Shown piece after piece: positions 53,327-64,000 of a DNA stretch of 64,000 nucleotides (the stretch's first letter is position 1; every line of letters starts with the position of its first letter). Source of the DNA: Gonatopus flavifemur. Lineage: Eukaryota > Arthropoda > Insecta > Hymenoptera > Dryinidae. Made by a program: the position numbers and the translations under genes. A model generated the notes under the pieces. That model worked only from the letters and a program-made list of their open reading frames with translations, was not told the origin of the DNA and did not search any database. The stretch covers positions 868,001 to 932,000 of the forward strand of contig JAFFJZ010000014.1 of NCBI GenBank assembly GCA_018340375.1. The letters run 5' to 3'.

Positions 53327-53505
53327 TGTTGATTACACTGCTTGAACTTCATCAATCTTTATAAACGCATAACCTAACATAATCACATTTTGTTTATATT
53401 TGAAATATAATAATACAAACAATTGATAAGTTGTGCTCAGACCAGCGAATACGACGGACCAATCAACAGAGAGGCAATACAAATATGGCGGAACTCCCTT
53501 GCCTC

Positions 53506-54440
53506 TAATTAACGAAAGGTTTCTCACTAGATTCTCTCCAGTTATTTGTACCTCCATGCTCTGACTCATATTCTGGTATCTCATTCGCCTATAAATATTC
53601 TTCCAATTCCGCCAGAAAATTCATCGGGTTTTCTCTTGTTCCCCTATATAACGTTGGTATCGGTTTCTTTATGTCGCTTCCCTTTATGACCACTGATTGG
53701 TCCCCTATCGTCATTCTACTATTCCTACCCTGTGTATTAATTTCCTTTTCTAGTTTATCTATCCTCTCCTTATGATCCAACACTATTTTCGTATTCTCAA
53801 GTCGTTTTCGTTTACTTTCATCACTATATGTCTTCATTTGTTTTGTTACTTCCATAACCTCTACTACACCGTCCTGTAGCGGTTCTATATGTCTATTCAT
53901 TGACTCTAAAATTTCCCTCTTTATCCTATCCAACCCATCTTCTATCCTATCATCTATTCTATTCTCAATTCTTCCCGTCTCCGCTTCTACATATTCTTTC
54001 ATATTCCTTATAATTCTCTTTCTTTCATTTCCACATTTCTCCACATTATGCGGCATATGTTTTATTGTTGATAAAAGAGCCTCTCTATGCTCCTTCACAC
54101 TTTCTACCGATTTGTAATTTCATTTCGTAATATTCCTCATCTCTCTCGATGATTCTTTTCGTATCTCTTTCATTCGCCTCGTTAGATCGCGTATATCCCC
54201 TATCCTATCCTCGTCTTTCATCGTGTGCTCTATTACCTCGTCTCCTTCTAACCCATCCATTTCATTTGGCATTCCATCTAGCGATTCTTCTAACCCTTCC
54301 TGCAGTGACTTTCTGCTCCTAGTCGTCACTCCTAGATGCCTGTCTATGTGTGAAAGGAGTTCTGGTTCCCTATCTCCCCTTCGCTCACTTATAATCTGAT
54401 CATCGCGGATTACTACGTTCTTTCTCTTTTTACCGGCCAC
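53506..54440 (-). pseudogene. gag: Gag N-terminal half of Ty3 element
   Basis: Begins at Met 54,440 (MAGKKRKNVVIRDDQ). A coiled-coil-like charged region follows (many D/R/E, e.g. RIENRIDDRIEDGLDRIKRE), then IPTLYRGTRENPMNFLAELE, a typical Ty3 capsid start. An in-frame TGA near 54,118 and a TAG near 53,590 interrupt it. It ends at 53,506 against the P-like element. The second half is at 24,436-25,043. Confidence 0.75.
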
Positions 54441-54556
54441 TTTTCCTAATTCTATTCCAATTTTTTTCCCTGTTGAATATTCTATTCTGATACTCAGCTC
54501 TATTCTACAATCTCTACTTTAATTTTCTAATAACTTCCCGACACGGGTTTCTAACT

Positions 54557-54568
54557 GTTCGGGTGCCA
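54557..54568 (-). other. Primer-binding site of Ty3 element
   Basis: On the minus strand TGGCACCCGAAC starts two bases after an LTR-like end in ACA. TGG plus GCxCCCGAAC resembles the site used with lysine tRNA primers. Confidence 0.6.
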
Positions 54569-54569
54569 A

Positions 54570-55040
54570 TGTAACGTTTTATTTTTCGTTAACTGCGAAA
54601 TTCGCGTTAACTGTGGATTAAATTGAATTTTATTGCTTCTTTTTGTAGTTGCATGCAACGCTATTTTCCTTTTCGAACAACTCGAATGATTCTTCATACG
54701 GGAGGAGACAATGGAGATTGAATGATGTATTCATTGTATTCTCCGTCTCACCTCACATATAATGAGTAGAATCATATGAAGAAAGATCAGTGAGATGCAT
54801 GCGGTTATACTTCGATCCTCCGGTTGAGGTTCGCATGTGTATGTTAGTATGTGTGAGACGGTGTTGGAAGCAAATATCCACCACCACTACCACTTACGGA
54901 TGATCTACCTGGAGACGCACGTGCCGTAACGCTAGACGATTTTATATATATATATAAGTCCTCCTCAAAATTTCACACGAATAATATGTGAGATTGAATA
55001 CGATGAATCTCATAAATTGATTTACTTACCTATTCTAACA
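54570..55040 (-). repeat. Presumed 5' LTR of Ty3 element
   Basis: Adjacent to the primer-binding site. On the minus strand it would run TGTTAGAAT ... CGTTACA, with a TATA run (54,940-54,956) as promoter. No second copy was found, so the far boundary at 55,040 is a guess from the TG...CA rule. Confidence 0.4.
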
Positions 55041-56217
55041 CTTCATTTAGACGTTTAGCTCGTTCAATTGAAGTGTGTGGTATACTGTACCAAGTGGATA
55101 ACTAGATCTCTTGACAAAACTGTTAAACGATCATCTGCAATCTCATTATACCTGCATGAATAACAGAAGTTCTATGCTATCAGCCTATCACATAGTGTTT
55201 TTTCATGCTTAAAAACATATTAGGTGTACAACTTTGCTTGCACCGTTTACAATACATGGTTGCATCAGTAGGTGGCGGTCGAAATAGGTTTGTCAATGAA
55301 TGTCACACAGTAAGGTTGGACTTACGTCAATATAACAACATCGTCATATCAGTGAATTCTTGATTACATCATAAATTCTTACTCGATCGAAGATGCCAGT
55401 TTCTGAGCTGCAGACAGTGTAAAGAACACATTCTCTGAGAGTTCAACTGAATGGGTTAGATATATGTACCTTGGATCGACAAAATGGTAGAGAATTGTGA
55501 CTTTGTCAAGAAATAAGAGCCTTATTTGCAATTTCTCCAACTCTGAATTTTATTGGAAATCTTCAATTCAAATAAAATCTAAACATTCGAAGCGTCTTAT
55601 CTAAGGGACAAAATAAATAGGAGAATTCGAACTTACTATGAAATTCAGAGATTGATATTTCAACAATGATCGAAAATCTGGAGGAATCATAACCCAATAC
55701 AAAGATGAACGACAATGCAATAAAAAGAAAAATTCTATCCGTTCAATAGATTTGATATATTTGTAGTTCATATTTGGAGACATTGATTCTAATATCAAAC
55801 ATCCGAATCCTATATTTCATAACGGATCTGCTGGTACAACGAGAGTGGGAAATTGGAGGCAGGAGAGGAGGAATCCGATAAGAGGCACACTCGATTTCGA
55901 TTAAATGATTGAGACAAAGATTCTGAATTCATATCGATTGTTCCCATTCAAACGGGCGTAATTACGGATTGATGTGGAGAGCTGTCGAATGGAAATGTTA
56001 GTTTTCCTTATGAAAAAATGAAGTATCCAGCAGAAGTGTCATCTTCCGGCATATACCCTTATCCGGTCCACAGTCTCCATTCAGGTTCTGTCATACCAGA
56101 CCGCATAGTATGTTTTAATGTCATATCCGCCTATCATGATATACCACACACGACAATGTAATGTAAATTCGTACGTATCCTACGAAGGGAGATGGCATTC
56201 TAATATCTTAGGCATTA
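55041..56217. other. AT-rich spacer, no gene seen
   Basis: Only short frames and no repeated structure recognised. The TA at 56,216-56,217 is the target of the next element. Confidence 0.5.
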
Positions 56218-57967
56218 CATAGGGTGGACCATTCTGAGTGATATAGTCAAATATCTTGGCGAATAGTGGAGTTGGAAAAAAATGTTTTGCATGAGAAGTT
56301 TAGGGTTCCAAGGAGGAAGTATGGTGCTGCCCTTGGAAAATTCCTCAGAGGTCCTTTTGAAGATCATTTAGAGGTGGAAATGGTTTTTTCATACCGGACC
56401 CCCATTTTTTCATCATGCCATGTGAAGGCTGGTTCCAAACCCTTCACAAAACACTGATCATGGACTCCTTCTCACGCATAAGAGTGCAAGTCATGAACCG
56501 TTGAAGTTATCGATGGCCACACGCGTGGACTGGGGCCACCGAGAGCGTGATTGCGTGGATGGACCGTGGGAAGCCGCAAGAGTTGACCGGGATCGGTTTG
56601 CTGACCACCGCATCGTATATCCCATGACTATTCGTCGATTCGAATTGACGGTTCAACGAGTAGTATTGATGCGCCATAGAAGACATCAGCAGTACGATGA
56701 GAATGATATTTGTGCACTGACCATATTGGGATTTATTCACTTGGACCCTCATATAAGTAACAGATCGTTGGTACGAATAACTGGTATATCCCGGACAACT
56801 ATTTTGAGAATCTTGAAGCATATCAAGTATGAACCATACCACATTACGTCAACCCAAGCTCTTACTCAAAACGACAGGAGACTTCAGATTAGATTTTGCG
56901 ACTGGGCGCAGGGAAGGCTAGTTGACGATCCTTAGTCCTCCGACTATGTAATGTTCTCCGACGAAGCGTGTTCCCAGAACATTGGGCATTTAAAAGACAC
57001 AACTTATCACTGATCGGATGTTGATCCGCATTGGTACCTATCGAAAATCGACAACCAACATCGCTGGAACGTGAATGTGTGATGCGGGATCGTGAATGCC
57101 TATTTAGTCAGTCCACATTTTTTCAATGACACTTAGAACGGTCCCATGTTTCTGGAATTTTTGACGGATAACTTACCAGGCTTGCTTGAGAATCTAGATC
57201 TACAAACAAGGCAGAGGATGTGGCTGCAACTGGATGAAGCACCACCTCACTACGCATTGATAGATAGAGAATACATTGATCACCATTCCCCAAGGAGGTG
57301 GATCGGACAAGGTGGACCAGTTGCGTGGCCCCCACGCTCACCCGACTTGATATCTCTCGACTTCTTCTTGTGGGGATTCCTAAAAGATGAAGTGTTTGAA
57401 GCCCAACCAACAACGAAGGAAGAAATGATCGATCGTATCCGCCCTGTTTGTGCGAGCATACCCCGAACATTGTTACTGAAAACTGTTCCAAATTTCCGGC
57501 GGAGACTGGGATTGTGTATCCAAGTAGAGGGTAACAACTTCGAACAATTATCGTAACACCATCAAGCACCTCACATGTGAGAGGCAACGGGACTCACAAT
57601 AATCAAGCATTCCAGAGTGAACAGAGATCTACCACGTTCAAGTCGTTGTTCCTGGGTATTTCTGAGAGTATTTCATTAATAACTCCGATGGTCCATAAGT
57701 TCTACCCTAATGAGCAGAAGGGATTCCATGACCAGTGTTCCGTAAAAGATTTGAAACTAGCTCTCACTTGTCATGGTGAAAAAATGGGAGCCCGCTCTGA
57801 AAAAACTATTTTGACCCCTAAATGACCTTCAAAATGACCTCCGACGAATTTTTCAAGGTCAGCATCATACCTCCCCCTGGGACCCTGAACCTTTACTGGA
57901 AACATTTTCTTCCATCTCCACTAGTCTCCAAGATATTTGACCTTATCACTTGAAATGGTTCACCCTG
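56218..57967 (+). mobile_element. DD41D Tc1/mariner transposon 3 (old)
   Basis: Left end CATAGGGTGGACCATT and right end (reversed) CAGGGTGAACCATT at 57,967, flanked by TA. The inverted arms are recognisable over at least 245 bases (56,218-56,470; 57,715-57,967), with many differences. Same architecture as elements 1 and 2 but much older. Confidence 0.85.
56501..57556 (+). pseudogene. DD41D transposase, heavily decayed
   Basis: HTH part with LVRITGISRTTILRILKH, then a stop at about 56,933, FSDEA with the first Asp, further stops near 57,012, 57,080 and 57,130, a QLDEAPPHYA block (second Asp; Gly to Glu beside it) and SPDLISLDFFLWGFLKDEVF with the third Asp, 41 residues later. It ends at NNFEQLS. 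Four or more nonsense changes mark it as the oldest of the three. Confidence 0.85.
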
Positions 57968-60212
57968 TATATTATAATTGCATGGTATAAAAGTTTCAAA
58001 AGTACGATGTTGTAAGAATATATCCTACAATGGAGAATAGAAAATTATTGTGTCAAATGGGAAACAGTCATAATTCCGTCAATTCAACTGGGACGCCATA
58101 AATTTCTTTCCAGAAACCGATATTGAACTGGATAAACAGTTCCAATACTCAAAATTTCCGGCTTTCAAGTTTTCATGAAACATAGTTATTCTTGAGTTGA
58201 GACCAACGTCTATTCAATTCATATTGATGAAGTACAATGCTCTAACATTTTATGAGAACCTTTTGTTCATGCACTGCAAAAGAAAACTTCCAAAAAGACG
58301 GGAAGTTTTTGACCAAACATTGTTCAATAAATTTACGAACAATTTCAATAAAATCTCGAACAATTCCCATTGATCAACCCGTTTATTTGAACCCTCAGAA
58401 GAAGCATTGCGAAATTCCTTCTTCCCGGTCTCTGTGACTTGAAAACGATACTAGCAGTGCCAAAATGCGGTTGACAAAATTTCGATTTTTTTTCAGTATT
58501 CAGCGTCTTATTTTATGTTCCCAAAGATTAAAAACATATCCTGCATTGTAGGTTGAGCGGATAGCATAGAACTGCTGGTAATTATACAGGTATAATGAGA
58601 TTGCGACTGACACATTTACAATTATGACAAAAAATCTAGTTTCCAGTTTTGTACTTCAAGTGAACCGGTGAAGTGTACACACACGGATAAAAAAATCTAG
58701 AAACTAGCGCATGAGCACCGATGACGTATCAATCGCAAGAAGTTTCACGGGTTTATTCCGTGAAACTCCTCGGAATAAGAATATGAACCTATGCACTTAC
58801 CGCATTGCCGCATGGGATGAGCGGATAGGTTCATGCTTTTATTTCAAGAATGTCTTCTTGCGATTGATATGTAATCGGTGCTCATAAGTTAGTTCCTAGA
58901 TTTTTTTCTCCGTGCACTTCAAGTGAAACGGTTAACAAACTTTCTTGGGAAAGCCACAAAACTTGTGTAGGAATTTACAGAAAGTCTTTAGATCCTCAAC
59001 CTATCTGGAAATTCAGAAATCCTTCCGTTTTGCACCATACTTTTCATCTTGGAAATACACAAATCATTCTTCCAGTGTACTTGAAGCATAAGCAGCCATG
59101 TGTTCCATGATCTTGGTACACGTTCTGCACTTACGACAAAACATCGTCGAACTACTTGGATTTCATGACGAATAGAATGAGGGTTGATTCACTCGTCTGT
59201 TTCTTGTGAAAAGTTACAGTACAGTTAAAAATTCATGTAACACAGAGAAAATAATGAAAACCTTCCACTATATTCATGGAGTCATGTAATGACAGTATAA
59301 TATGCCAATTGATCCTGTAGGGAAGAAATGAAATAATGAGGTTGCGCAAAGGTGTTTTGCGCACAACAGAGATGAGTAGCTCGTTATTTTGTTTCATCCC
59401 TCTGTTTATTGATGTTTCTCAAATAGTAATTACGATGTAATTGTATTACCGGAATTCGGCTCAAATTTCCAGGCCAACACTTTCAACTTCCCTCCGAGGT
59501 GCATGAGAGCTCGTTGAAAGAACTGAATTCTCTATCAAATCCGTTTACCGTGTTCCGTTCTACCTCCATCGTTTTCCTCCCAGACAGCACAAAGCTCTTA
59601 AAGATGAAATATCTCAAGTAGAACAGGTAAATTGGAGGAAAATCATCTTGACGTCATTCTGAAGTCACCGAAAAACATGAAAATCACGTGGGAATGGTAT
59701 ACCTGTAAGCACTCAATTGTGACGTGAATTCGATGTGAATTCATTCGGACCTTAAAAGAATATGAAAATATGAAAATGATGTCAAAAAGGCATAGTTCTG
59801 ATGAACTCATTCATTTCTGAATATGCGATAGAATTAAACATTCTCATGGTTGTATGAAATGTTATTTTCCAATACAATATTTATGACAAATTCAACGTGG
59901 AAATAACGTTAATTGTCAACGTCCAACATTGGCAATCAACGTGGACGAAATACTTAAATGATAGCGCCTATTAAGATTGGTAGAATAATGGCAACCAACG
60001 TGAAATATAAATATAACCCACATAAATGGATTTTCCATGAGTCGGTGGCTGACTTCATTATGACCTTGAAGGAAGAAGAAAAAAAAACATTCTTCTTGGA
60101 AACAAACTTAGAATTTCTCAACTCATCAATTAACCCTTCAACCTTTCAATTGTGAACTTGTAGGCATTCAATCACACATTAGATTTCATATCAATTGATA
60201 TCTATAGATATA
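57968..60212. other. AT-rich spacer with one hairpin MITE
   Basis: No gene seen. Contains the hairpin at 58,683-58,914. Near 59,580 is CCCAGACAGCACAAAGCTCTT, a diverged half-copy of the MITE terminus seen at 25,345. Confidence 0.5.
58683..58914. mobile_element. Hairpin MITE flanked by a 17-bp direct repeat
   Basis: The arms pair from acggataaaaaaatctagaaact / agttcctagatttttttctccgt inward through gagcaccgat and atcaatcgcaagaag to a centre with gcattgccgcatg. ACTTCAAGTGAACCGGT lies about 10-15 bases left of the hairpin (58,654) and ACTTCAAGTGAAACGGT immediately right (58,916), a possible long target duplication. Confidence 0.7.
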
Positions 60213-61499
60213 TTGGATTTGTGAATATGAGTCCGCCCTTTTTTGTTGAAATAAAACACATTTGCTTGTTTAGAAAATTGGAGAACAGTTTATTCAAAGT
60301 ATGCTCCATCTGCAGCTACAACCTTTGCCCATCTTTCAGGTAATTTATGTATTCCTTGCCTGAAGAAATCATGATCTTTTAAGCTGATTCAATTATCAAG
60401 CCAAATTTTGATACTTCCGTATTTAGCGAACCGTTTTCCTGTCCGATTTGAATGCATTGTCCGAAATGAGTGGTAATCCGACGGAGCTATGTCTGGCGAA
60501 TATAGTGGATGGAATAGTACTCCCCAGTTCTGTCCATCTAAATATTTTTTCATGACTTATGCGGCGTGCGGTTTAGCATTGTCATGTTGCAGAATTAATT
60601 GACTGTGCTTATTCATCCATTCTGGTCGTTTTTTTCTATGACTTGCTTCAATCCCATTAGTTGTCGTCGGTAGAGTTCTCCATGAATAGTTTGAGAGGGT
60701 TCGAGCAACTCATAATATACAACACCTCTCTGATCCCACCAAATGCAGAGCGTAACCTTGGCACAGTGAATATTTCTCTTTGGCTGTGATGGGCCCGGTT
60801 CACCTGGCTTCACCCAAGATCTTTGGCGTTTTGGATTCTCATAGTGTATCTATTTTCCGTTTCCTGTGACTATTCGATGCAAAAATCTTTTTCGTTGCTG
60901 TCTTTGAAGTAGTATTTCACAAATTGTTTTTCGACGTTCCATGTCTCTTTCTCTCAATTCATGTGGGACCCAGTTATTGAGTTTTTGAACCATCCCCATT
61001 GCTTTGAAATGCTTCGCAACAGTTGATCGTTCAACATTCAATGCTGCAGCCAGTTCTGCTTGAGTCTGGCAAGAATCCTCTGTCAATAATGCTTCCAAAT
61101 CAGCATCTTCAAATTTTTTTTTGTGGTTCTCTGTATTCCTTGTCCTCAATGCCAAAATCATTATTTTGGAATCGTCGAAACCATTCCTTGCAAGTTGTAT
61201 TAGATGAAGCATGCTCACCGTAAATCTCCACAAGCAAACTATACGTTTCCGCTGCACTTTCCTTCGCAATAAAATAGTATCACAACATTTCCCGCAAATG
61301 ATGTTTACTTGGAACGAAAACCGACTTGTTCCAGGAGGTAAAAATTTTTTGCTCATAAACCAAACCAAATGTCGCGTAGTGCGTTTAACAGCTGACAAAA
61401 AGTACTATCGGATACAAGTGTTGCTATCTATTAGTACACGTAAGCAATATTAACAACGATATGTGTTAGGATAGGGCGGAGTCATATTCACACACCCAA
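60213..61499 (-). mobile_element. Mariner C (decayed), same family as mariner B
   Basis: Ends TTGGATTTGTGAATATGAGT and, reversed, TTGGGTGTGTGAATATGACT at 61,499. TA is kept on the left (60,211-60,212) but reads TG on the right. 1287 bp, a full-length size, and without the duplication seen in mariner B. Confidence 0.85.
60400..61398 (-). pseudogene. Mariner transposase, decayed
   Basis: Readable blocks: DADLEALLTEDSCQTQAELA and LNVERSTVAKHFKAMGM (HTH linker), NNWVPHELRERDMERR (the WVPHEL motif), VTGNGK, where relatives have the catalytic Asp (lost here), CIWWDQRGVVYYELLEP and QHDNAKPH with the second Asp followed by a stop. Frameshifts at several places. Clearly the same family as 20,430-21,530. 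Confidence 0.85.
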
Positions 61500-61949
61500 T
61501 GAATCAAGAGACGCGAGAGCATCACGACGCCAAGTACATGAAAAAAGCCCTGAAACAAATGGAAAAGCAGAAGTCGTAGCGCACGCTAACGTGTATCTTG
61601 AAACGTGAACCGAGATTTGATATAGTCAACAAATCTTCAACTCATATTTAATAACTCGTCATACATTGAATTTCACGGGAAAACAATGACACTTCAACTA
61701 CACACTTCCCTCCAAGCAGACTACACACTATCTCAGTTAATTAGATGATTCTGGTTGCAGAGGATATTCTGTTGATCCTCATAAATATCCTTCTGATACA
61801 GAACAAATAAATATTCATTCGAACGGAGTGAATTTTGTTCAGTGTACTTATTATGTTCAGGATTCATTTCTCGACTAAAATATTTCAAATACAATTCTCG
61901 TATTAGTATTATAGATATGTATGTATGTATTCGTTTATTGTTATAAGGG
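61500..61949. other. Spacer, no gene seen
   Basis: AT-rich, short frames only. A small palindromic motif (aagggtacaaccctt) occurs at about 61,946-61,960. Confidence 0.4.
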
Positions 61950-62561
61950 TACAACCCTTCTTACAAGGGGGTAAATTTCTGTTTGTCTTCGATTTTTTGC
62001 AACATCATTTCAGCAAAAAGTTTTCGTGCTGCATGATCGGTACTTTTTAATTCCTGAGTTATTACCATTTTATAAGGATGAAATTTCGAGTTTTCCAGCA
62101 ATATACGGCGAACAGATTCTCTCGACAGGTTTAAAGGAGCAGCATGACGACGAGCAGAGCGTCTGGGACTCTTGATAATCGCTACCCGAACTCGATCAAT
62201 GTTTCTGGGAGTACGAACCCTTTTTTTGGCCAGGACGTTTTTTATCCGTTGCAGAACCTGTCTCCTGGAAATTTTCAACCCACCATACAATTGAATTGCG
62301 AGATGGTACAGGTTTACACCGCGTAACTTTGAATTCTTTTCGGAACTCTCTTTGCACTGTCACGATCGATTCATGCCGAAAATACCGTTCCACGCAAAAC
62401 GCGCGCTCATTCTCGTTATAGCGTTCCATGATTACTGGGGCTGGACAAAAACGAATCTCTCGTATGTTCACTAAACATAGAGGGCGCGATTTGCGTTGTA
62501 GCAGCGCTAGCAGCTGCGTTATTGAAGAAACAAAACCGTCCATCTTCTCTGGGTCACCCTG
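61950..62561 (-). mobile_element. Truncated DD41D-type Tc1/mariner fragment
   Basis: Right end (read on the minus strand) CAGGGTGACCCAGAGAAG at 62,561 next to TA. N-terminal transposase sequence in two frames: ERAFCVERYFRHESIVTVQR, NSIVWWVENFQETGSATDKK, then RRSARRHAAPLNLSRESVRR and SKFHPYKMVITQEL. The catalytic half is missing beyond about 61,960. It belongs to a group with R.TPRNIDRVR linker sequence common in insect genomes. Confidence 0.75.
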
Positions 62562-64000
62562 TATATACAACAACAAGGATACAAAGATTGGATTGAAAGC
62601 ATCGTCGTTCAAAAATCAATATTGCAGATGGAATTCAGTTTATCGTCTTCATATGGATATGATTCAATATATCAATTCAAAACTTCGTCATTGGATTTCT
62701 AGAAATATTTCGCTCCTTGATAAACTTGATTACCATGGGAAGAGATAATCTTCATTTGAGAAATCATCATTGACCCACTAAGGCCCATGATGAACTCAGC
62801 GGAATGGGAAGACATGTGCAGTGAGATGAGATCATTAGGTCAAAACATGATTTGTCTTGGGACAAATATTTTTTCAATTGTTTCAAGAAAAAATTGTTTG
62901 AAAAATCATGTTAAAAGTTGGGATAGGTCAAACCCATTTACACTACTCAATTCTACGGGAAGAATGATGGAAAAAATCATGTCTTAGGAAATTTAATTCC
63001 TTCCTCGAATTGTCAAAAAATAAATGAACGCGAAGACTATACTGATCCATCAGGATACCGTGACGAATATCCAAGATATCCTCAGGGGAATGAGATCATT
63101 TGATCAAGAGATGATTTTCCATGGAAGAAAAGTGTTTTTCCCATTATTGAAAAAAAAGTATTCAAACAATTATGTTGAGGGTCAAAAATAGGTGGAATTC
63201 ATTCTCACCAATCGATTTCACTGGGAAAATGAAAAAGGAACAATGTCTCAGAGAATTTAGTTTCTCCCCCGAATTGTCAATACAGAATGTAGGAACAATT
63301 TGAAAATTCAGAGTTTGTTTCGACCTTTCAGGTTCTGTGAAATCCTCAGGACATAAAATTATTTGATAATCCAAGTATTTGATGTTTGGCGAGTTGTTTG
63401 ATGATTGTCCCGTAAACAAAAATTTTTTCCATTGATTATAAAAAGGTGTCCCAACAATCATGTTGGTGATCGAAGATAGGTGATATCCATTCACATCATC
63501 TGATTCTGAGGAAAAAATAACGAAGGAATAATGCTACAAAAAGTTTCACTTCTTCCCACGAATTGACAATGAGACATGAATGAATCAATTTCACAATACA
63601 AAGACTGTTTGGGTCCATCAGGATGCCGTGACATCCATTGGAAATGTCTTGAGGGGATGGGCCCAGCCGGTCAGAAGATGATTTTTCACGAGAGAAGATG
63701 CTCTTTCTTCCTTGTTCGAGGGAAGCTTTGTGATCGTTTCAAGGGACCGAAAATTTTTTCGTCCTCAAACTCAAAATCTTCCAGGCTAAAATGTTCCTTC
63801 AAACTCGGGGGAAATTTTTGGTTTCGCGTCTGCCTGTCTGTCTGTGTGTGTTTGTAAAGTTATTGAATTTTTCACCACAGTTTCATGCGGTGTCGATAGC
63901 GATCCCATATCACCTTCAACCTGATCCTCACATGAAAAAACGGGACAGGGAAAAGAAATATTTTATCGGAAATTCGATTTTGATGTCTTCGCTTCCTGTG
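62562..64000. repeat. Diverged tandem array, 265-290-bp units
   Basis: Units anchored by gaattgtcaa at 63,007 and 63,271 and gaattgacaa at 63,560. Around each come phrases such as catgttggtgatcgaagataggtg, ccattgattat and gatccatcaggat(a/g)ccgtgac. At least three units lie between about 62,750 and 63,700, strongly diverged. No gene is seen to the window end. Confidence 0.6.

Larger units (their letters stand above)
25044..53505 (-). mobile_element. P-superfamily (THAP) transposon expanded by nested insertions
   Basis: The ends are inverted repeats: GAGGCAG at 25,044 and, reversed, GAGGCAAGGGAGTTCCGCCA at 53,505, sharing the core CCATATTTGTATTGCCT (25,073-25,089; 53,472-53,488). Transposase pieces lie between them on the minus strand in N-to-C order: THAP exons (53.3 and 52.3 kb), LPHPKTIAKWY block (40.5 kb), KIPIGYFL block (29.8 kb), SKSVADAL block (28.6 kb) and the C-terminal NNNPTVRQF block (27.9 kb). 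Both flanks are gag of the Ty3 element. No 8-bp target duplication, expected for P elements, could be recognised, so end assignment is an inference. Confidence 0.65.
18147..55040 (-). mobile_element. Second Ty3/gypsy-type retrotransposon, split by nested insertions
   Basis: Read on the minus strand from right to left: presumed 5' LTR (54,570-55,040), primer-binding site (54,557-54,568), gag N-half (53,506-54,440), a 28.5-kb insertion, gag C-half (24,436-25,043), protease, RT, RNase H (cut by a mariner) and integrase (cut by a MITE-like element) to 18,147. No env was seen. All coding parts carry stops or frameshifts. The two gag halves are adjacent in the order of a gag gene, which identifies 25,044-53,505 as inserted DNA. 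Confidence 0.75.

Noticed and set aside
25044..53505. Polinton/Maverick interpretation of the 28-kb block
   Set aside because: No DNA polymerase B, integrase, packaging ATPase or capsid genes of its own; THAP and P-transposase parts fit better.
57123..57587. 154-codon minus-strand frame
   Set aside because: Antisense shadow of the DD41D transposase catalytic half.
1..64000. tRNA, rRNA or other structured RNA genes
   Set aside because: None recognised by eye on either strand; a covariance-model search would be needed to exclude them.

Overview
The window looks like insect nuclear DNA. It is AT-rich with some GC-richer islands, shows spliced exons with GT/AG borders, and is packed with eukaryotic transposable elements (errantivirus-like and Ty3-like LTR elements, Tc1/mariner, P/THAP, piggyBac, an APE-type LINE, MITEs). 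The order of insect cannot be fixed from this sequence. I recognise no ordinary host gene, tRNA, rRNA or CRISPR array. Almost everything supportable is mobile DNA, mostly decayed, with one large intact reading frame: a 552-codon piggyBac transposase.

Layout. 1-1.56 kb: two diverged copies of an unidentified repeat. 2.96-12.2 kb (+): a broken endogenous errantivirus (gag, protease, RT, RNase H, integrase, F-like env, then two extra zinc-binding ORFs). 13.5-17.56 kb: two long-TIR DD41D Tc1/mariner elements placed end to end with TATA between them. 17.6-55 kb: a second, env-less Ty3/gypsy-type retrotransposon on the minus strand. A MITE-like element cuts its integrase, a mariner cuts its RNase H, and a 28.5-kb block (25,044-53,505) cuts its gag. 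56.2-64 kb: a third DD41D relic, a third mariner relic, a DD41D fragment, hairpin MITEs and a tandem array.

The 28.5-kb block is the most interesting structure. Its ends are inverted repeats sharing a 17-bp core. Just inside the right end lie two THAP-domain exons. Further pieces of a P-element/THAP9-type transposase then follow on the same strand in N-to-C order at about 40.6, 29.7, 28.8 and 27.7 kb. I read it as one P-superfamily transposon swollen by nested insertions: a mariner (25.9-27.2 kb), an RTE-like LINE (29.8-38.6 kb) that itself hosts a 5.8-kb foldback element with about 1.4-kb arms, a 5.35-kb piggyBac element flanked by TTAA (46.1-51.4 kb), a 5'-truncated second LINE copy and several palindromic MITEs. 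Insertion order can be read: Ty3 element, then P element, then LINE, then foldback.

Limits: everything was read by eye. Boundaries of decayed elements are approximate, repeat identities are not measured, and the LTRs of the first retroelement could not be paired.
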